Shown: positions 25,363 to 33,918, numbered from the stretch's first letter. The stretch is 42,458 bases of DNA from an uncultured Lachnospiraceae bacterium (GCA_949051815.1 CARQVR010000026.1:1-42458), one strand, 5' to 3'. The notes: generated by a model from the sequence alone, not told the origin. Numbers and translations: made by a program.

Positions 25363-25413
25363 CTTTCAAAATGTGAAAGTCGATTACAAAACGGGAACCT
25401 CGTCTTGCAATCG
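25363..25413 (+). other. Two consecutive hairpins after proA
   Basis: CTTTCA (25363-25368) pairs with TGAAAG (25374-25379), then 25381-25395 pairs with 25399-25413 (arms starting CGATT and ending AATCG, two mismatches) around a three-base loop. No T-run follows immediately, so termination is uncertain. The gap between proA and the chemoreceptor (25336-25649) also holds a promoter and the leader structure described separately. Confidence 0.55.
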
Positions 25414-25504
25414 ACGCAAATGATTGGTTTCGTGTAAAAATTCGTACCTTTTGCGTAAAAAAACATACTTTTGCAATATTTAGCTTTTAAAATGTAAGTA
25501 AATA

Positions 25505-25513
25505 TGCTAGAAT
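25505..25513 (+). promoter_or_regulatory. Candidate extended -10 promoter for the chemoreceptor
   Basis: TGC-TAGAAT (25505-25513) is an extended -10 element; 17 bases upstream the -35 is weak (TTTTAA). It would give a leader of about 130 bases that contains the G10 tract and the RBS hairpin. Confidence 0.45.
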
Positions 25514-25553
25514 AAAATACACTGTTTGGCGTGTCCTTTTTATCGGGCAGCTA

Positions 25554-25640
25554 CTCACCTTGCGATTTTTTGATAATATTATAACGCCTTAAAGTCGTGG
25601 GGGGGGGGTAAAAACGTGTAATATTATAAGATGCAAGGAG
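25554..25640 (+). promoter_or_regulatory. Chemoreceptor leader: hairpin covering the ribosome site, with a G10 loop tract
   Basis: CTCACCTTGC (25554-25563) pairs with GCAAGGAG (25633-25640, one bulged A), which includes the Shine-Dalgarno sequence. ATAATATT (25573-25580) pairs with AATATTAT (25620-25627), and ACG (25584-25586) with CGT (25615-25617). The loop holds ten consecutive G (25599-25608). As drawn, the folded leader would hide the ribosome site of the chemoreceptor. Pairing is seen; the regulatory effect is inferred. Confidence 0.6.
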
Positions 25641-25649
25641 AAGGTAAGA

Positions 25650-27365
25650 ATGAAAAAACAAAAGAAACTGAGCGTAATGGCGCAGCTCATGATGCTGTGT
25701 GTGATTCCGCTGGTGGTTATGGTTGCATTCGTTACCGTGTATGCAATCGGTACTATGAGAAACATGGTGCACGACGCAACAATGGAAGGATTGGAAAATC
25801 TCTGCCGCAGTGTTTATGCTGCTTACGAGGCGTTTGATCCGGGAGAATACCGGATGGAGGGAGAGACGCTTTATAAGGGTGATTATAATGTATCTGAAAA
25901 TGTGAATATCATCGACAGTTTTGTGGAAGGGAGTCCCGCGGATGTAACGCTTTTCTACGGGGATACAAGACGCGCCACTTCTTTGCGCGATAAGGATACG
26001 GGTGAGCGCATTCTTGGCACGAAGGCCTCGGATGCCGTAATTCAGACTGTTATCAACGAGGGCAGAAATTACGAGACGGATAGCGTTACCATTAACGGGG
26101 AAAGCTACTACGCTTTTTATATGCCGGCGATTGACGCAAACGGCAAATGTGTGGGTATGGTGTTTGCGGGTCAGCCAGCCACAGAGGCGAATGCCAGAAT
26201 AAACCGGAGTTCTCTGATGATTCTGGGAATAGCTGCTTTTATTCTTGTCATAGCCCTGTTAGTATGTATAAAAATTGCGAGCGCAATCGCAAGAGTCATT
26301 GTCCAGACAGAGACGCTTCTTTCCTCTCTGGCGGAGGGGGATCTGAATCTGACCGTAAACGAGAGAATCTTAAAGAGAACCGACGAGATCGGCGTTATGG
26401 GTCATGCGGTTCAGAGACTGTTGGAAGAATTGCAGAATATCATCGGCAGCATTAAGAAAAATACCGATACGCTGATGAAACAGGGTGATAATCTTGAGAC
26501 CATGGCGTCCCAGACTTCGACCACGGCTGACGAGATCAGCAGCGCGGTGGAGGATATTTCCAAAGGCGCCGTATCGATGGCGGAGGATATCGAGTCCGCT
26601 ACCGGACAGATCGCCAATATGGGCGCTATTATCGAAAAGATTGCGGACAGCGTAAAAGAGCTTGACAGTCTTTCGGAGCAGATGCATTCGTCAGATGTGG
26701 AGGCATCCAGAATTATCAATGAGTTGAGCGAGTCCAATGACAAAACGACGGATGCCATCAAGAAGATTGAGGTTTCCGTACATACAACCAATGAGTCTGT
26801 TACGAGGATTCAGGATGCCGTTAATCTTATCGCCTCTATCGCCAGTGAGACAAGCCTGCTTGCCCTGAATGCAAGCATAGAGGCAGCCAGAGCCGGAGAA
26901 GCGGGACGCGGATTCGCCGTGGTGGCGACCCAGATTTCCAAGCTGTCTGAGGATTCCGCACAATCGACGAAGACCATTGAGGATATCATTCACCAGTTGA
27001 CCGTTGACTCCGAAGCGTCCGTTCAGATTATGAATGAAGTGAATGAGATTATCGTGGAACAGCAGCAGAAGCTGGTGCAGACCAAGGAGAAATTCGGCAT
27101 CGTGAGCGACGGTATCGAGGATTCCAGAAAAGAATCCAACGTAATCAGCGTACAGGCAGACGACTGCAACAGAGAGAGAGGAAAGGTTGTGGACGTGATT
27201 CAGAATCTGTCCGCAGTATCTGAGGAGAATGCGGCTTCCACGCAGGAGACTACCGCTTCCATGCAGGAATTGAACGCGACCATCAATCTGCTTGCAGAGG
27301 CGGCTGGCGAATTGAAGTCGATGGCACAGATTTTGGAAGAGGATGTATCTTTCTTTAAACTGTAA
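25650..27365 (+). CDS. Methyl-accepting chemotaxis protein
   Basis: The 571-residue receptor has a membrane helix at residues ~12-33, an external sensor domain of about 155 residues that looks like a single Cache-type fold (YKGDYNVSENVNIIDSFVEG, GESYYAFYMPAIDANGKCVGMVFAG), a second helix at ~187-212, a HAMP-like linker, and the cytoplasmic coiled-coil signalling domain. The hairpin tip reads IASIASETSLLALNASIEAARAGEAGRGFAVVA, the family hallmark that contacts CheA and CheW. The C-terminus lacks an obvious CheR-binding pentapeptide. No other chemotaxis or flagellar genes are in the window. AAGGAG lies in the leader hairpin. Confidence 0.96.
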   Translation: MKKQKKLSVMAQLMMLCVIPLVVMVAFVTVYAIGTMRNMVHDATMEGLENLCRSVYAAYEAFDPGEYRMEGETLYKGDYNVSENVNIIDSFVEGSPADVTLFYGDTRRATSLRDKDTGERILGTKASDAVIQTVINEGRNYETDSVTINGESYYAFYMPAIDANGKCVGMVFAGQPATEANARINRSSLMILGIAAFILVIALLVCIKIASAIARVIVQTETLLSSLAEGDLNLTVNERILKRTDEIGVMGHAVQRLLEELQNIIGSIKKNTDTLMKQGDNLETMASQTSTTADEISSAVEDISKGAVSMAEDIESATGQIANMGAIIEKIADSVKELDSLSEQMHSSDVEASRIINELSESNDKTTDAIKKIEVSVHTTNESVTRIQDAVNLIASIASETSLLALNASIEAARAGEAGRGFAVVATQISKLSEDSAQSTKTIEDIIHQLTVDSEASVQIMNEVNEIIVEQQQKLVQTKEKFGIVSDGIEDSRKESNVISVQADDCNRERGKVVDVIQNLSAVSEENAASTQETTASMQELNATINLLAEAAGELKSMAQILEEDVSFFKL

Positions 27366-27392
27366 GCCGGTTCAGAAAATGAGATATATTGA

Positions 27393-27421
27393 GGGAGATC
27401 TTTCGGGGTCTCCCCTTTTTT
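27393..27421 (+). terminator. Intrinsic terminator after the chemoreceptor
   Basis: A 9-bp stem (27393-27401 with 27406-27414) closed by a TTCG tetraloop is followed by C and six T. The UUCG loop makes it very stable. Confidence 0.93.
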
Positions 27422-27463
27422 CGTTGTGCGTCGGCACCGGGACTGTCCGGTTGAAATAATAAC

Positions 27464-27511
27464 TTGACAAAACATAGGATGTCATATTAAAATATGAACA
27501 AATAAACATAT
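27464..27511 (+). promoter_or_regulatory. Promoter and possible operator of the ArsR gene
   Basis: TTGACA (27464-27469) and TAAAAT (27488-27493) are 18 bases apart. The following ATATG (27492-27496) and CATAT (27507-27511), separated by ten bases, form an imperfect palindrome overlapping the promoter; ATATGAACA is the typical half-site of ArsR/SmtB repressors. Self-repression is inferred. Confidence 0.6.
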
Positions 27512-27538
27512 ATAGAACAACCAGAAAGGAGGACGCTT

Positions 27539-27844
27539 GTGGAGGGAGCATATAAGGAGGAAGCGATTTTTGAACTGGCAGAGCTTTTTAAAATATTCGG
27601 TGACCCCACACGGATCAGAATTTTGTATGCCATGCTTGATACGGAGCGGTGCGTAAACGATATCGCGGGACTTTTGCAGATGAGCCAGTCCTCTGTCAGT
27701 CATCAGCTCCGGATTTTAAAAACCTCCAAGCTGGTAAAGAGCCGGAGAGAAGGCAAGTCGATTTTTTATTCTCTGGATGATGAGCATGTCCGTTCCATTC
27801 TCAATATGGGTATGGAACATATTATGGAAGGGAGCAGAGCTTAA
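27539..27844 (+). CDS. ArsR/SmtB-family transcriptional repressor
   Basis: The 101-residue protein reads AELFKIFGDPTRIRILYAMLDTERCVNDIAGLLQMSQSSVSHQLRILKTSKLVKSRREGKSIFYSLDDEHV, the winged-helix core of ArsR metalloregulators, with CVNDIA resembling the ELCVCDL metal box of ArsR but carrying a single cysteine. Acidic and His residues near the end (DDEHVRSIL...MEHIME) could form the alpha-5 site used by zinc or cadmium sensors. The start is GTG, supported by AAAGGAGG six bases upstream. The HMA protein lies 143 bases downstream, but no efflux pump is present. Confidence 0.94.
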   Translation: MEGAYKEEAIFELAELFKIFGDPTRIRILYAMLDTERCVNDIAGLLQMSQSSVSHQLRILKTSKLVKSRREGKSIFYSLDDEHVRSILNMGMEHIMEGSRA

Positions 27845-27876
27845 AAATCTTTCTGTAATTATATATATGGAAAACT

Positions 27877-27954
27877 CAGGCAATTGCGAAACTCTCTTAA
27901 AGGTTGTTGAATTTGCACAAAAAGCCACGATTTGATGAGTTTCGCAATTGCCTG
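27877..27954 (+). repeat. 78-nt hairpin element, copy B (upstream of the HMA gene)
   Basis: Perfect 18-base arms CAGGCAATTGCGAAACTC (27877-27894) and GAGTTTCGCAATTGCCTG (27937-27954) enclose 42 bases. The 35-base core from 27902 also occurs before proA (copy A). The element ends 33 bases before the HMA start codon. There is no transposase-like content and no T-run. Confidence 0.92.
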
Positions 27955-27987
27955 AATGAAAAACAGCGTGAAAGGAGAAAGAGGGAA

Positions 27988-28206
27988 ATGACAAAAACTT
28001 ACAAGATTGAGGTTGACTGTGCAAACTGTGCGGAGAAAATGCAGGAAGCCGCTAAAAAGACGGAGGGCGTGGCGGAGGCTGTCGTGAGTTTTATGACCCA
28101 GAAAATGAAGGTGGAGTTCGCTGAGGGCGCGGACGAAAAGAGCGTTATGAAACAGGTTTTGAAGGCGTGCCGGAAGGTGGAGCCCGACTGCGACATCGCT
28201 CTTTGA
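27988..28206 (+). CDS. Small heavy-metal-associated (HMA) domain protein
   Basis: The 72-residue product is a free-standing ferredoxin-like metal-binding domain: YKIEVDCANCAEKMQEAAKKTEGVAEAVVSFMTQKMKVEF. The CxxC metal ligand is CANC at residues 11-14. Such domains normally carry copper, zinc or cadmium to a P-type ATPase, or form the N-terminal part of one; here none follows. AAAGGAGAAAGAGGG precedes the ATG; an earlier in-frame ATG (27904) lies inside the hairpin element and is unlikely. A terminator follows. Confidence 0.92.
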   Translation: MTKTYKIEVDCANCAEKMQEAAKKTEGVAEAVVSFMTQKMKVEFAEGADEKSVMKQVLKACRKVEPDCDIAL

Positions 28207-28233
28207 CAGACAAAACAGGATGCAGGAAAAAGG

Positions 28234-28266
28234 AGCGGCAGGCCGGAGGGTCAGCCGCTTCTTTTT
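28234..28266 (+). terminator. Intrinsic terminator after the HMA gene
   Basis: AGCGGC (28234-28239) pairs with GCCGCT (28254-28259); an inner GGCC/GGTC pair closes a GGAG loop, and TCTTTTT follows. Confidence 0.85.
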
Positions 28267-28353
28267 GCTGCCCTTCACATTCACGCCGGATTTTCTGTGC
28301 ATGAAAAATGATTTGGTTTGAATTGCAACAATTTCCATTTAATAAAGAAAAGG

Positions 28354-28382
28354 TTGACGAAAGAGGCGGAAATCAGTACTAT
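28354..28382 (+). promoter_or_regulatory. Promoter of the lipoprotein-metH unit
   Basis: TTGACG (28354-28359) and TACTAT (28377-28382) are 17 bases apart, 50 bases before the TTG start of the lipoprotein. Confidence 0.55.
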
Positions 28383-28431
28383 GTTTAGATAGGGGTATCA
28401 GGATTTTTTATACATTCGGAGGACAACTGCT

Positions 28432-29073
28432 TTGACAAAATACAAGATGATACTTGTCACCCTGCTGTCGGCTTTTCTGCTCACGGCCTGCGGGGAGGAT
28501 GAGGAGCTGACAGCTTATCAGGAGGATATGAACACTTTTTTTGAACGTGCAGCCGAGTACAATGATAAGATGAATGCGATTGACCGCGAATCCGATACGG
28601 CGGTAATCGAGCTTTTGGGGTATCTGGATGCTTTTGCGGAGGATATCCAGTGGATGGCGGAGCTTACGGTGCCGGAACAGTTTTCGGCGGTGGAAAGCCT
28701 TGCCGATGAGGCGGACGAAAATATGAAGGAGGCGGTGGCCCTTTTCCATGCGGCTTACGAGGGGGAAACTTACGACGAGGGTTCCGAGCAGGCGGCGCTG
28801 GAATACTATGACAGAACCAATATACGCATCCAGTATATTATTACGATTCTGCACGGGGAGATTCCCGAAGGGGAGGGCGTCACTTACACGGAGGAAAGTC
28901 CGCTCCTTGGCGGCGGCTATCTGAACCGGAAGGATGAGGACGGTGAGTCGGAAGCATCCGGGGAGTCAGAGGATGGGCAGAGCGAAGAAGACGAAGGGGA
29001 CGTGTCGGAGGATGATTTTGACACGGACGATACCGTCTTCTATGAAGAACCTGCAGAAACGGACGGAGAATAG
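28432..29073 (+). CDS. Putative lipoprotein, function unknown
   Basis: The 213-residue product starts MTKYKMILVTLLSAFLLTAC: a signal peptide ending in the lipobox LLTAC, so Cys20 should be lipidated and the protein anchored to the outer face of the membrane. The mature part is strongly acidic and helical (residues 25-140), followed by a disordered tail rich in Glu, Asp and Ser. The start codon is TTG, with GGAGGA eight bases upstream; there is no ATG before the signal peptide. Its stop codon touches the metH ATG, so both are probably in one operon, although a functional link is not evident. Confidence 0.85.
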   Translation: MTKYKMILVTLLSAFLLTACGEDEELTAYQEDMNTFFERAAEYNDKMNAIDRESDTAVIELLGYLDAFAEDIQWMAELTVPEQFSAVESLADEADENMKEAVALFHAAYEGETYDEGSEQAALEYYDRTNIRIQYIITILHGEIPEGEGVTYTEESPLLGGGYLNRKDEDGESEASGESEDGQSEEDEGDVSEDDFDTDDTVFYEEPAETDGE

Positions 29074-31530
29074 ATGAAGACACAGGAATTTCAGAATTTA
29101 ATAAAAAATACGCCCCTGTTTCTGGACGGGGCCACCGGCTCTAATCTGCAAAAACAGGGTATGCCTGCGGGTGTCTGCCCGGAACAGTGGATTTTGGAAC
29201 ACAGGGACATCATGATCGGCCTGCAGAGGGATTTCGTAGCAGCGGGCAGCGATATTGTCTATGCGCCTACTTTTACGTCCAACCGGATCAAGCTGAAAGA
29301 GTACGGCATGGAAGGGCAGATTGAGCAGATCAACCGCGATCTGGTCGGGATCTCCAAGGAGGCGGTCGGCGGGAAAGCCTGTATTGCGGGCGACCTGACC
29401 ATGACGGGCGAACAGCTTGCTCCCATGGGGCGACTGGATTTCGAGGAACTGGTTGACGTATATAAAGAACAGATCCGCTATCTTGTTGAGGCGGGTGTGG
29501 ATCTTTTGGTGATAGAGACAATGATGAGCCTGCAGGAGACGAGGGCTGCCGTGATTGCGGCGAAGGAGGTCTGTGATCTGGCTGTGATGGCGACGCTTAC
29601 CTTTGAGTCGGACGGCAGGACGCTTTTTGGCACCGACGCGGCTACCGCGGCGATTGTGCTGGAGAGTCTGGGTGTGGCGGCGGTAGGCACAAACTGCTCT
29701 GCGGGGCCTGATAGGATGGTGGACACGGTGCGCCGTATGGCGGAGGTTACCAGTATTCCCATCATCGCCAAGCCAAACGCCGGACTGCCCTCTCTGGATG
29801 GGGATGGCAATACGGTTTACGATATGGGGGCCGAGACGTTCGGCCGTCATATGCGGGATCTGATTTTGGCTGGCGCGTCCGTGATCGGCGGCTGCTGTGG
29901 TACCACACCGGCGCATATCCGGGCAGCGAAAGAGGCGGTGCGGGATATGGCCGTCATACACCGCGAAAAGCCGAAAGAACGGTTTTTGACGAGCGAGCGG
30001 CAGACGGTGGCATTCGGTTTGGAGGATCCCTTCATCGTGGTGGGCGAACGCATAAACCCCACCGGGAAAAAGAAGCTGCAGGCGGCGATTCGGGAAGGTT
30101 CCATGGAGCTGGTGGCCGATTTTGCGGAGGCACAGGAAGCCTGCGGCGCAAGCATTCTGGATGTGAACATGGGGATGAGCGGCATCGACGAGAAGGCCAT
30201 GATGTTAAAGGCCATGGAGACGGTGAGCGGTGTCACAAACCTGCCCCTGTCCATCGATTCCAGCCATGTGGACGTGCTGGAGGCGGCGCTTCGCAGATAT
30301 CCGGGCCGTGCGCTGATCAATTCCATTTCCGGCGAACAGGCGAAGCAGGACGCTTTGCTTGCTATAGCGAAAAAATACGGCGCTATGTTTATTCTTCTGC
30401 CTTTGTCGGATGCGGGACTTCCGAAAGATCTGGCGGAGAAGATTGCGATTATAGAACATATACAGGAGAAGGCGCTTGCACTTGGCCTGACAAAAGAGGA
30501 TATTGTGGTGGACGGTCTGGTGGCTACCGTGGGCGCAAATAAAAACGCGGCCATAGAGACGCTTGAGACGATCCGCTACTGCAAGGAGAGAGGACTTGCC
30601 ACGATTTGCGGCCTGTCCAATATTTCCTTCGGCCTGCCGGAGAGAGGGTTTGTAAACACCGCCTTTCTCACCATGGCGATCCGCGAGGGACTTACCATGG
30701 CGATTGCCAACCCGTCTCAGGAGCTTTTGATGAGCTGTGCATTTGCATCGGACCTGCTTTTGAATAAGGAGGAGGCGGACACCCGCTATATCCGGCTGAT
30801 GGATGCCTTCCGGGAAAAGAAGGAGGCGGCCGGTGAGACCGCGCCCAAGGAGACGGGAATCCGTCTGAACAAGTCTGCGCAGGAAGAAAACAGTGCATCA
30901 CCGGAAGACAGACTCCGCGCCGATGTACTGAAGGGAAAGCGGGACATCATCGTGGAGGACACGAAAAAGGCGATGGAGCAGGGTTTTGAGGCAAAGGCGC
31001 TTCTGGACGAGGTACTTCTGCCCGCCATCAACGAGGTGGGCGAGCTGTTTGACAAGGGCAAGTATTTCCTGCCCCAGTTAATTGCCAGCGCGGAGGCGAT
31101 GAAGGCGTCGATCGAATACATGGAACCTGTTCTCCTGCAGGCGAGTGCCGGGGAGGACATGCCTGTCGTGGTGATCGCTACGGTGGAGGGCGATATCCAT
31201 GACATCGGGAAAAATCTGGTGGCCCTGATGCTGAAAAATTACGGTTTCCATGTGATTGATCTGGGCAAGGATGTGCCAAAGGAAAGAATCATAGAGGCGG
31301 CCAGAGAGCATAACGCGCAGATCATCGCGCTCTCGGCGCTTATGACCACCACCATGCAGCAGATGCGCCATGTGGTCGATTACGCGAAGGAACGGGAGAT
31401 TCAAGCGAAAATCATCATCGGCGGTGCGGTCATCACCGAGGAGTATGCACAGGAGATCGGTGCGGACGGCTATTCCAAGGACGCGGCCGACGCGGTGAAA
31501 CTGACGCAGAAACTGCTGGGGTTGGATTGA
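29074..31530 (+). CDS. metH: Cobalamin-dependent methionine synthase, without reactivation domain
   Basis: MetH moves a methyl group from 5-methyl-THF through cobalamin to homocysteine. The 818 residues show, in order, the homocysteine domain (FLDGATGSNLQKQGM, zinc cysteines in GTNCSAGP and GGCCGTTPAHI), the pterin domain (GERINPTGKKKLQAAIREG, DVNMGMSGIDEK), the cobalamin cap (about 600-690), and the B12-binding Rossmann domain with EGDIHDIGKNLVALMLKNYGFHVIDLG, where the His of DxHxxG ligates cobalt. The protein ends there; the C-terminal SAM-dependent reactivation domain of the E. coli enzyme is absent, as is usual in Clostridia. The ATG abuts the lipoprotein stop. Confidence 0.97.
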   Translation: MKTQEFQNLIKNTPLFLDGATGSNLQKQGMPAGVCPEQWILEHRDIMIGLQRDFVAAGSDIVYAPTFTSNRIKLKEYGMEGQIEQINRDLVGISKEAVGGKACIAGDLTMTGEQLAPMGRLDFEELVDVYKEQIRYLVEAGVDLLVIETMMSLQETRAAVIAAKEVCDLAVMATLTFESDGRTLFGTDAATAAIVLESLGVAAVGTNCSAGPDRMVDTVRRMAEVTSIPIIAKPNAGLPSLDGDGNTVYDMGAETFGRHMRDLILAGASVIGGCCGTTPAHIRAAKEAVRDMAVIHREKPKERFLTSERQTVAFGLEDPFIVVGERINPTGKKKLQAAIREGSMELVADFAEAQEACGASILDVNMGMSGIDEKAMMLKAMETVSGVTNLPLSIDSSHVDVLEAALRRYPGRALINSISGEQAKQDALLAIAKKYGAMFILLPLSDAGLPKDLAEKIAIIEHIQEKALALGLTKEDIVVDGLVATVGANKNAAIETLETIRYCKERGLATICGLSNISFGLPERGFVNTAFLTMAIREGLTMAIANPSQELLMSCAFASDLLLNKEEADTRYIRLMDAFREKKEAAGETAPKETGIRLNKSAQEENSASPEDRLRADVLKGKRDIIVEDTKKAMEQGFEAKALLDEVLLPAINEVGELFDKGKYFLPQLIASAEAMKASIEYMEPVLLQASAGEDMPVVVIATVEGDIHDIGKNLVALMLKNYGFHVIDLGKDVPKERIIEAAREHNAQIIALSALMTTTMQQMRHVVDYAKEREIQAKIIIGGAVITEEYAQEIGADGYSKDAADAVKLTQKLLGLD

Positions 31531-31604
31531 ACAGCCGGATATAACGAGCCGGTACAGATAACGAAAACAGTCACGAACAGACGATAGAAGAGAGGATAAG
31601 GTAT

Positions 31605-33224
31605 ATGATAGGTGCAGATGCAATCGTAAAATGTCTCGAAGCGGAAGGCGTTTCATATGTATTCGGGTATCCGGGCGTGGCCATATGTCCCTTTTACAAC
31701 AGCATATTGGAGTCCGATATCCAGACCATTCTGATCCGCACGGAGCAGAATGCGGCTCATGCAGCCAGCGGCCTCGCCAGAGTGTCCGGAAAAGTGGGCG
31801 TGTGTGCCGTGACTTCCGGCCCCGGCGCAACCAATCTGATTACGGGAGTAGCAACCGCCTTTGCGGACAGCATACCGCTCGTATGTATCACGGGGCAGGT
31901 GAACAGCGAGCTGCTCGGATCGGATGTATTTCAGGAGGCGGATATCACCGGCGCGGTGGAATCCTTTGTCAAATACAGCTATCTTGTGAAAGACGCGGCG
32001 GATATTCCGCAGATCTTTAAAAAGGCCTTTCATCTGGCGTCCACAGGCCGCAAGGGACCTGTGCTGATCGACATTCCCATAGATATCCAAAATGCGCCTG
32101 TCGGGAAGTTCAAATACCCCGACGAGGTCAATATGCGGACTTACAAGCCGACAGTACGGGGCAATATGGCCCAGATCAAGAAGGTTATCAAGGAGCTGGC
32201 AAAGTCCAAGCGGCCTCTGATCTGTGCGGGCGGCGGCGTACTCTTAAGTCAGGCGGAAGAGGCTCTGCGCGCCTTTTCCGAAAAATATCAGATTCCCGTG
32301 GTTTCCACGATGATGGGAATCGGCGCCATGCCGACTGAGCATCCCATGTACTACGGTATGGTGGGCAACAACGGCAAGCCTTTCGCCAACAGGGCCATGA
32401 ATGAGTCGGATCTTCTCCTCATGGTAGGCGCGCGGGTGGCCGACAGAGCAGTGAACCAGCCTGATCTGATTACGGAAAACAAAGTCCTTGTCCACATCGA
32501 CGTGGATCCCGCTGAGATCGGCAAGAACGTAGGACCCGCCATTCCGCTGGTGGGCGACGCGAGACATATATTTGAGGATATCGAGACGGAGGAGTTTACC
32601 TGCGAGCATGAGGAGTGGATACAGACGTTAAACAACTACCGCGATACGATGCAGCCGGTGCGCAGGCCGAATCCCGCCTATGTGGATCCGGCGGCCTTTA
32701 TCGCCATGCTCTCCCGCGAGATGGATGAGAATGCGGTTTATGTGGCGGATGTGGGGCAGAACCAGATCTGGTCCTGCGGCTATCATATCGTGAAGAAGGG
32801 GCGTTTCCTCACCACAGGCGGTATGGGCACCATGGGCTATTCCATTCCGGCGGCCATGGGCGCGAAGCTGGCGGACAGAAGCCGTCAGGTGGTGGCGGTC
32901 TGCGGCGACGGTTCTTTCCAGATGTCCATGATGGAGCTTGCCACCATGCGGCAGTTTGGCGTGCCTGTCAAAATTATTGTCCTGAAAAACAATTATCTGG
33001 GCATGGTGCGGGAATACCAGCATTACACCTACAAAGATAACTATTCCGTGGTTGACTTATCGGGCAGCCCGGATCTGGAAAAACTCTCCGCAGCCTTCGG
33101 ACTTAAGTTTATGCGGCAGGAGACGATGGAGGGCGCACAGGAGACCATCCGGGCCTTTTTGGAGAAGGATGAGTCGGTGCTTCTGGAGTGTCTGATTGAT
33201 CCGATGGATCTGGTGAAAGGATGA
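31605..33224 (+). CDS. ilvB: Acetolactate synthase, catalytic subunit
   Basis: The enzyme condenses two pyruvates, or pyruvate and 2-ketobutyrate, with thiamine diphosphate, the first common step to valine, leucine and isoleucine. The 539 residues show the activating glutamate in RTEQNAAHAASGLAR, then GPGATNLITGVATAFADSIPLVCITGQV, and the ThDP motif GDGSFQMSMMELATMRQFGVPVKIIVLKNN. The short start (GYPGVAICPFYNSI, where family members often have GYPGGAVLPIYD) diverges somewhat. The neighbouring ilvN supports this assignment over other ThDP enzymes. It is 74 bases after metH with AGAGAGGATAAGG before the ATG. Confidence 0.93.
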   Translation: MIGADAIVKCLEAEGVSYVFGYPGVAICPFYNSILESDIQTILIRTEQNAAHAASGLARVSGKVGVCAVTSGPGATNLITGVATAFADSIPLVCITGQVNSELLGSDVFQEADITGAVESFVKYSYLVKDAADIPQIFKKAFHLASTGRKGPVLIDIPIDIQNAPVGKFKYPDEVNMRTYKPTVRGNMAQIKKVIKELAKSKRPLICAGGGVLLSQAEEALRAFSEKYQIPVVSTMMGIGAMPTEHPMYYGMVGNNGKPFANRAMNESDLLLMVGARVADRAVNQPDLITENKVLVHIDVDPAEIGKNVGPAIPLVGDARHIFEDIETEEFTCEHEEWIQTLNNYRDTMQPVRRPNPAYVDPAAFIAMLSREMDENAVYVADVGQNQIWSCGYHIVKKGRFLTTGGMGTMGYSIPAAMGAKLADRSRQVVAVCGDGSFQMSMMELATMRQFGVPVKIIVLKNNYLGMVREYQHYTYKDNYSVVDLSGSPDLEKLSAAFGLKFMRQETMEGAQETIRAFLEKDESVLLECLIDPMDLVKG

Positions 33225-33249
33225 GAACCATTATATGATGGAGGGCAAG

Positions 33250-33738
33250 ATGAAGAAAATTTATTCCGTACTGGTAGAAAACAGATCCGGCGTACTCTGC
33301 AAGGTGGCAGGACTGTTTTCCAGAAGATGTTTCAATATTGATTCCCTGGCGGTGGGGGAGACGGAGGATGCGAGCGTATCCCGCATGACCATCGTCAGCT
33401 CCGGGGATGAGCGCACCATCGAACAGATCGAGAAACAGCTCAACAAAAAGATCGACGTAATCAAGGTGAAGACCTTTGACGAGCCGTCAAGCGTAAGCCG
33501 TGAGCTGATGCTGATGAAGGTCAAGTATAATAAAAACAACAGGAAAGATATCATGGAAACCTGTGATATTATGCACGCGGATATCGTGGATATGTCCCAG
33601 AATATGTTTATCATCCAGATCTGTGACACGCCGGAGCGGGTGCGGCTGTTCATCAGCATGATGAAGGGCATCAGCATCGTGGAGATGGCCCGCACAGGGA
33701 CTTTGGCGCTGCAAAAGTGTCTGGAGGCAGAAGAGTAG
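33250..33738 (+). CDS. ilvN: Acetolactate synthase, regulatory subunit (first copy)
   Basis: The 162-residue protein starts with an ACT domain (YSVLVENRSGVLCKVAGLFSRRCFNIDSLAVG) and continues with a second ACT-like C-terminal part (RELMLMKVKYNKNNRKDIMETCDIM). IlvN binds the catalytic subunit and gives valine feedback control. ATG 33250 follows GGAGG by five bases; an in-frame ATG at 33235 is possible. The gene lies only 25 bases after ilvB. A second regulatory subunit at 36455 is clearly related but divergent. Confidence 0.94.
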   Translation: MKKIYSVLVENRSGVLCKVAGLFSRRCFNIDSLAVGETEDASVSRMTIVSSGDERTIEQIEKQLNKKIDVIKVKTFDEPSSVSRELMLMKVKYNKNNRKDIMETCDIMHADIVDMSQNMFIIQICDTPERVRLFISMMKGISIVEMARTGTLALQKCLEAEE

Positions 33739-33820
33739 GTGGCGGCAGAGCGGTGCCTGTACTGCGAAGACATACCTCTGATCGCAGGCATTTGTGTTAC
33801 CTGTCAACTAAAAAAGTAAG

Positions 33821-33853
33821 AAAGGACGCGTTCAGTCGAGTGCGTCCTTTTTG
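33821..33853 (+). terminator. Intrinsic terminator after ilvB-ilvN1
   Basis: A perfect 9-bp stem AAAGGACGC (33821-33829) with GCGTCCTTT (33842-33850), followed by T; the A-run on the left arm could also serve the opposite strand. Confidence 0.88.
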
Positions 33854-33918
33854 TATTTCATACTTTCTTTGGTTTCCACTCTAATATAAAACATTTGAAT
33901 CTTAGAAAAAGTACTTGC

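Noticed and set aside
25420..25649. Cyclic-di-GMP riboswitch before the chemoreceptor
   Set aside because: The conserved GEMM core was not found; the visible structure is a simple RBS-blocking hairpin.
28207..28431. SAM or cobalamin riboswitch upstream of the lipoprotein-metH unit
   Set aside because: The gap holds only a terminator and a promoter, and the leader is about 40 bases.
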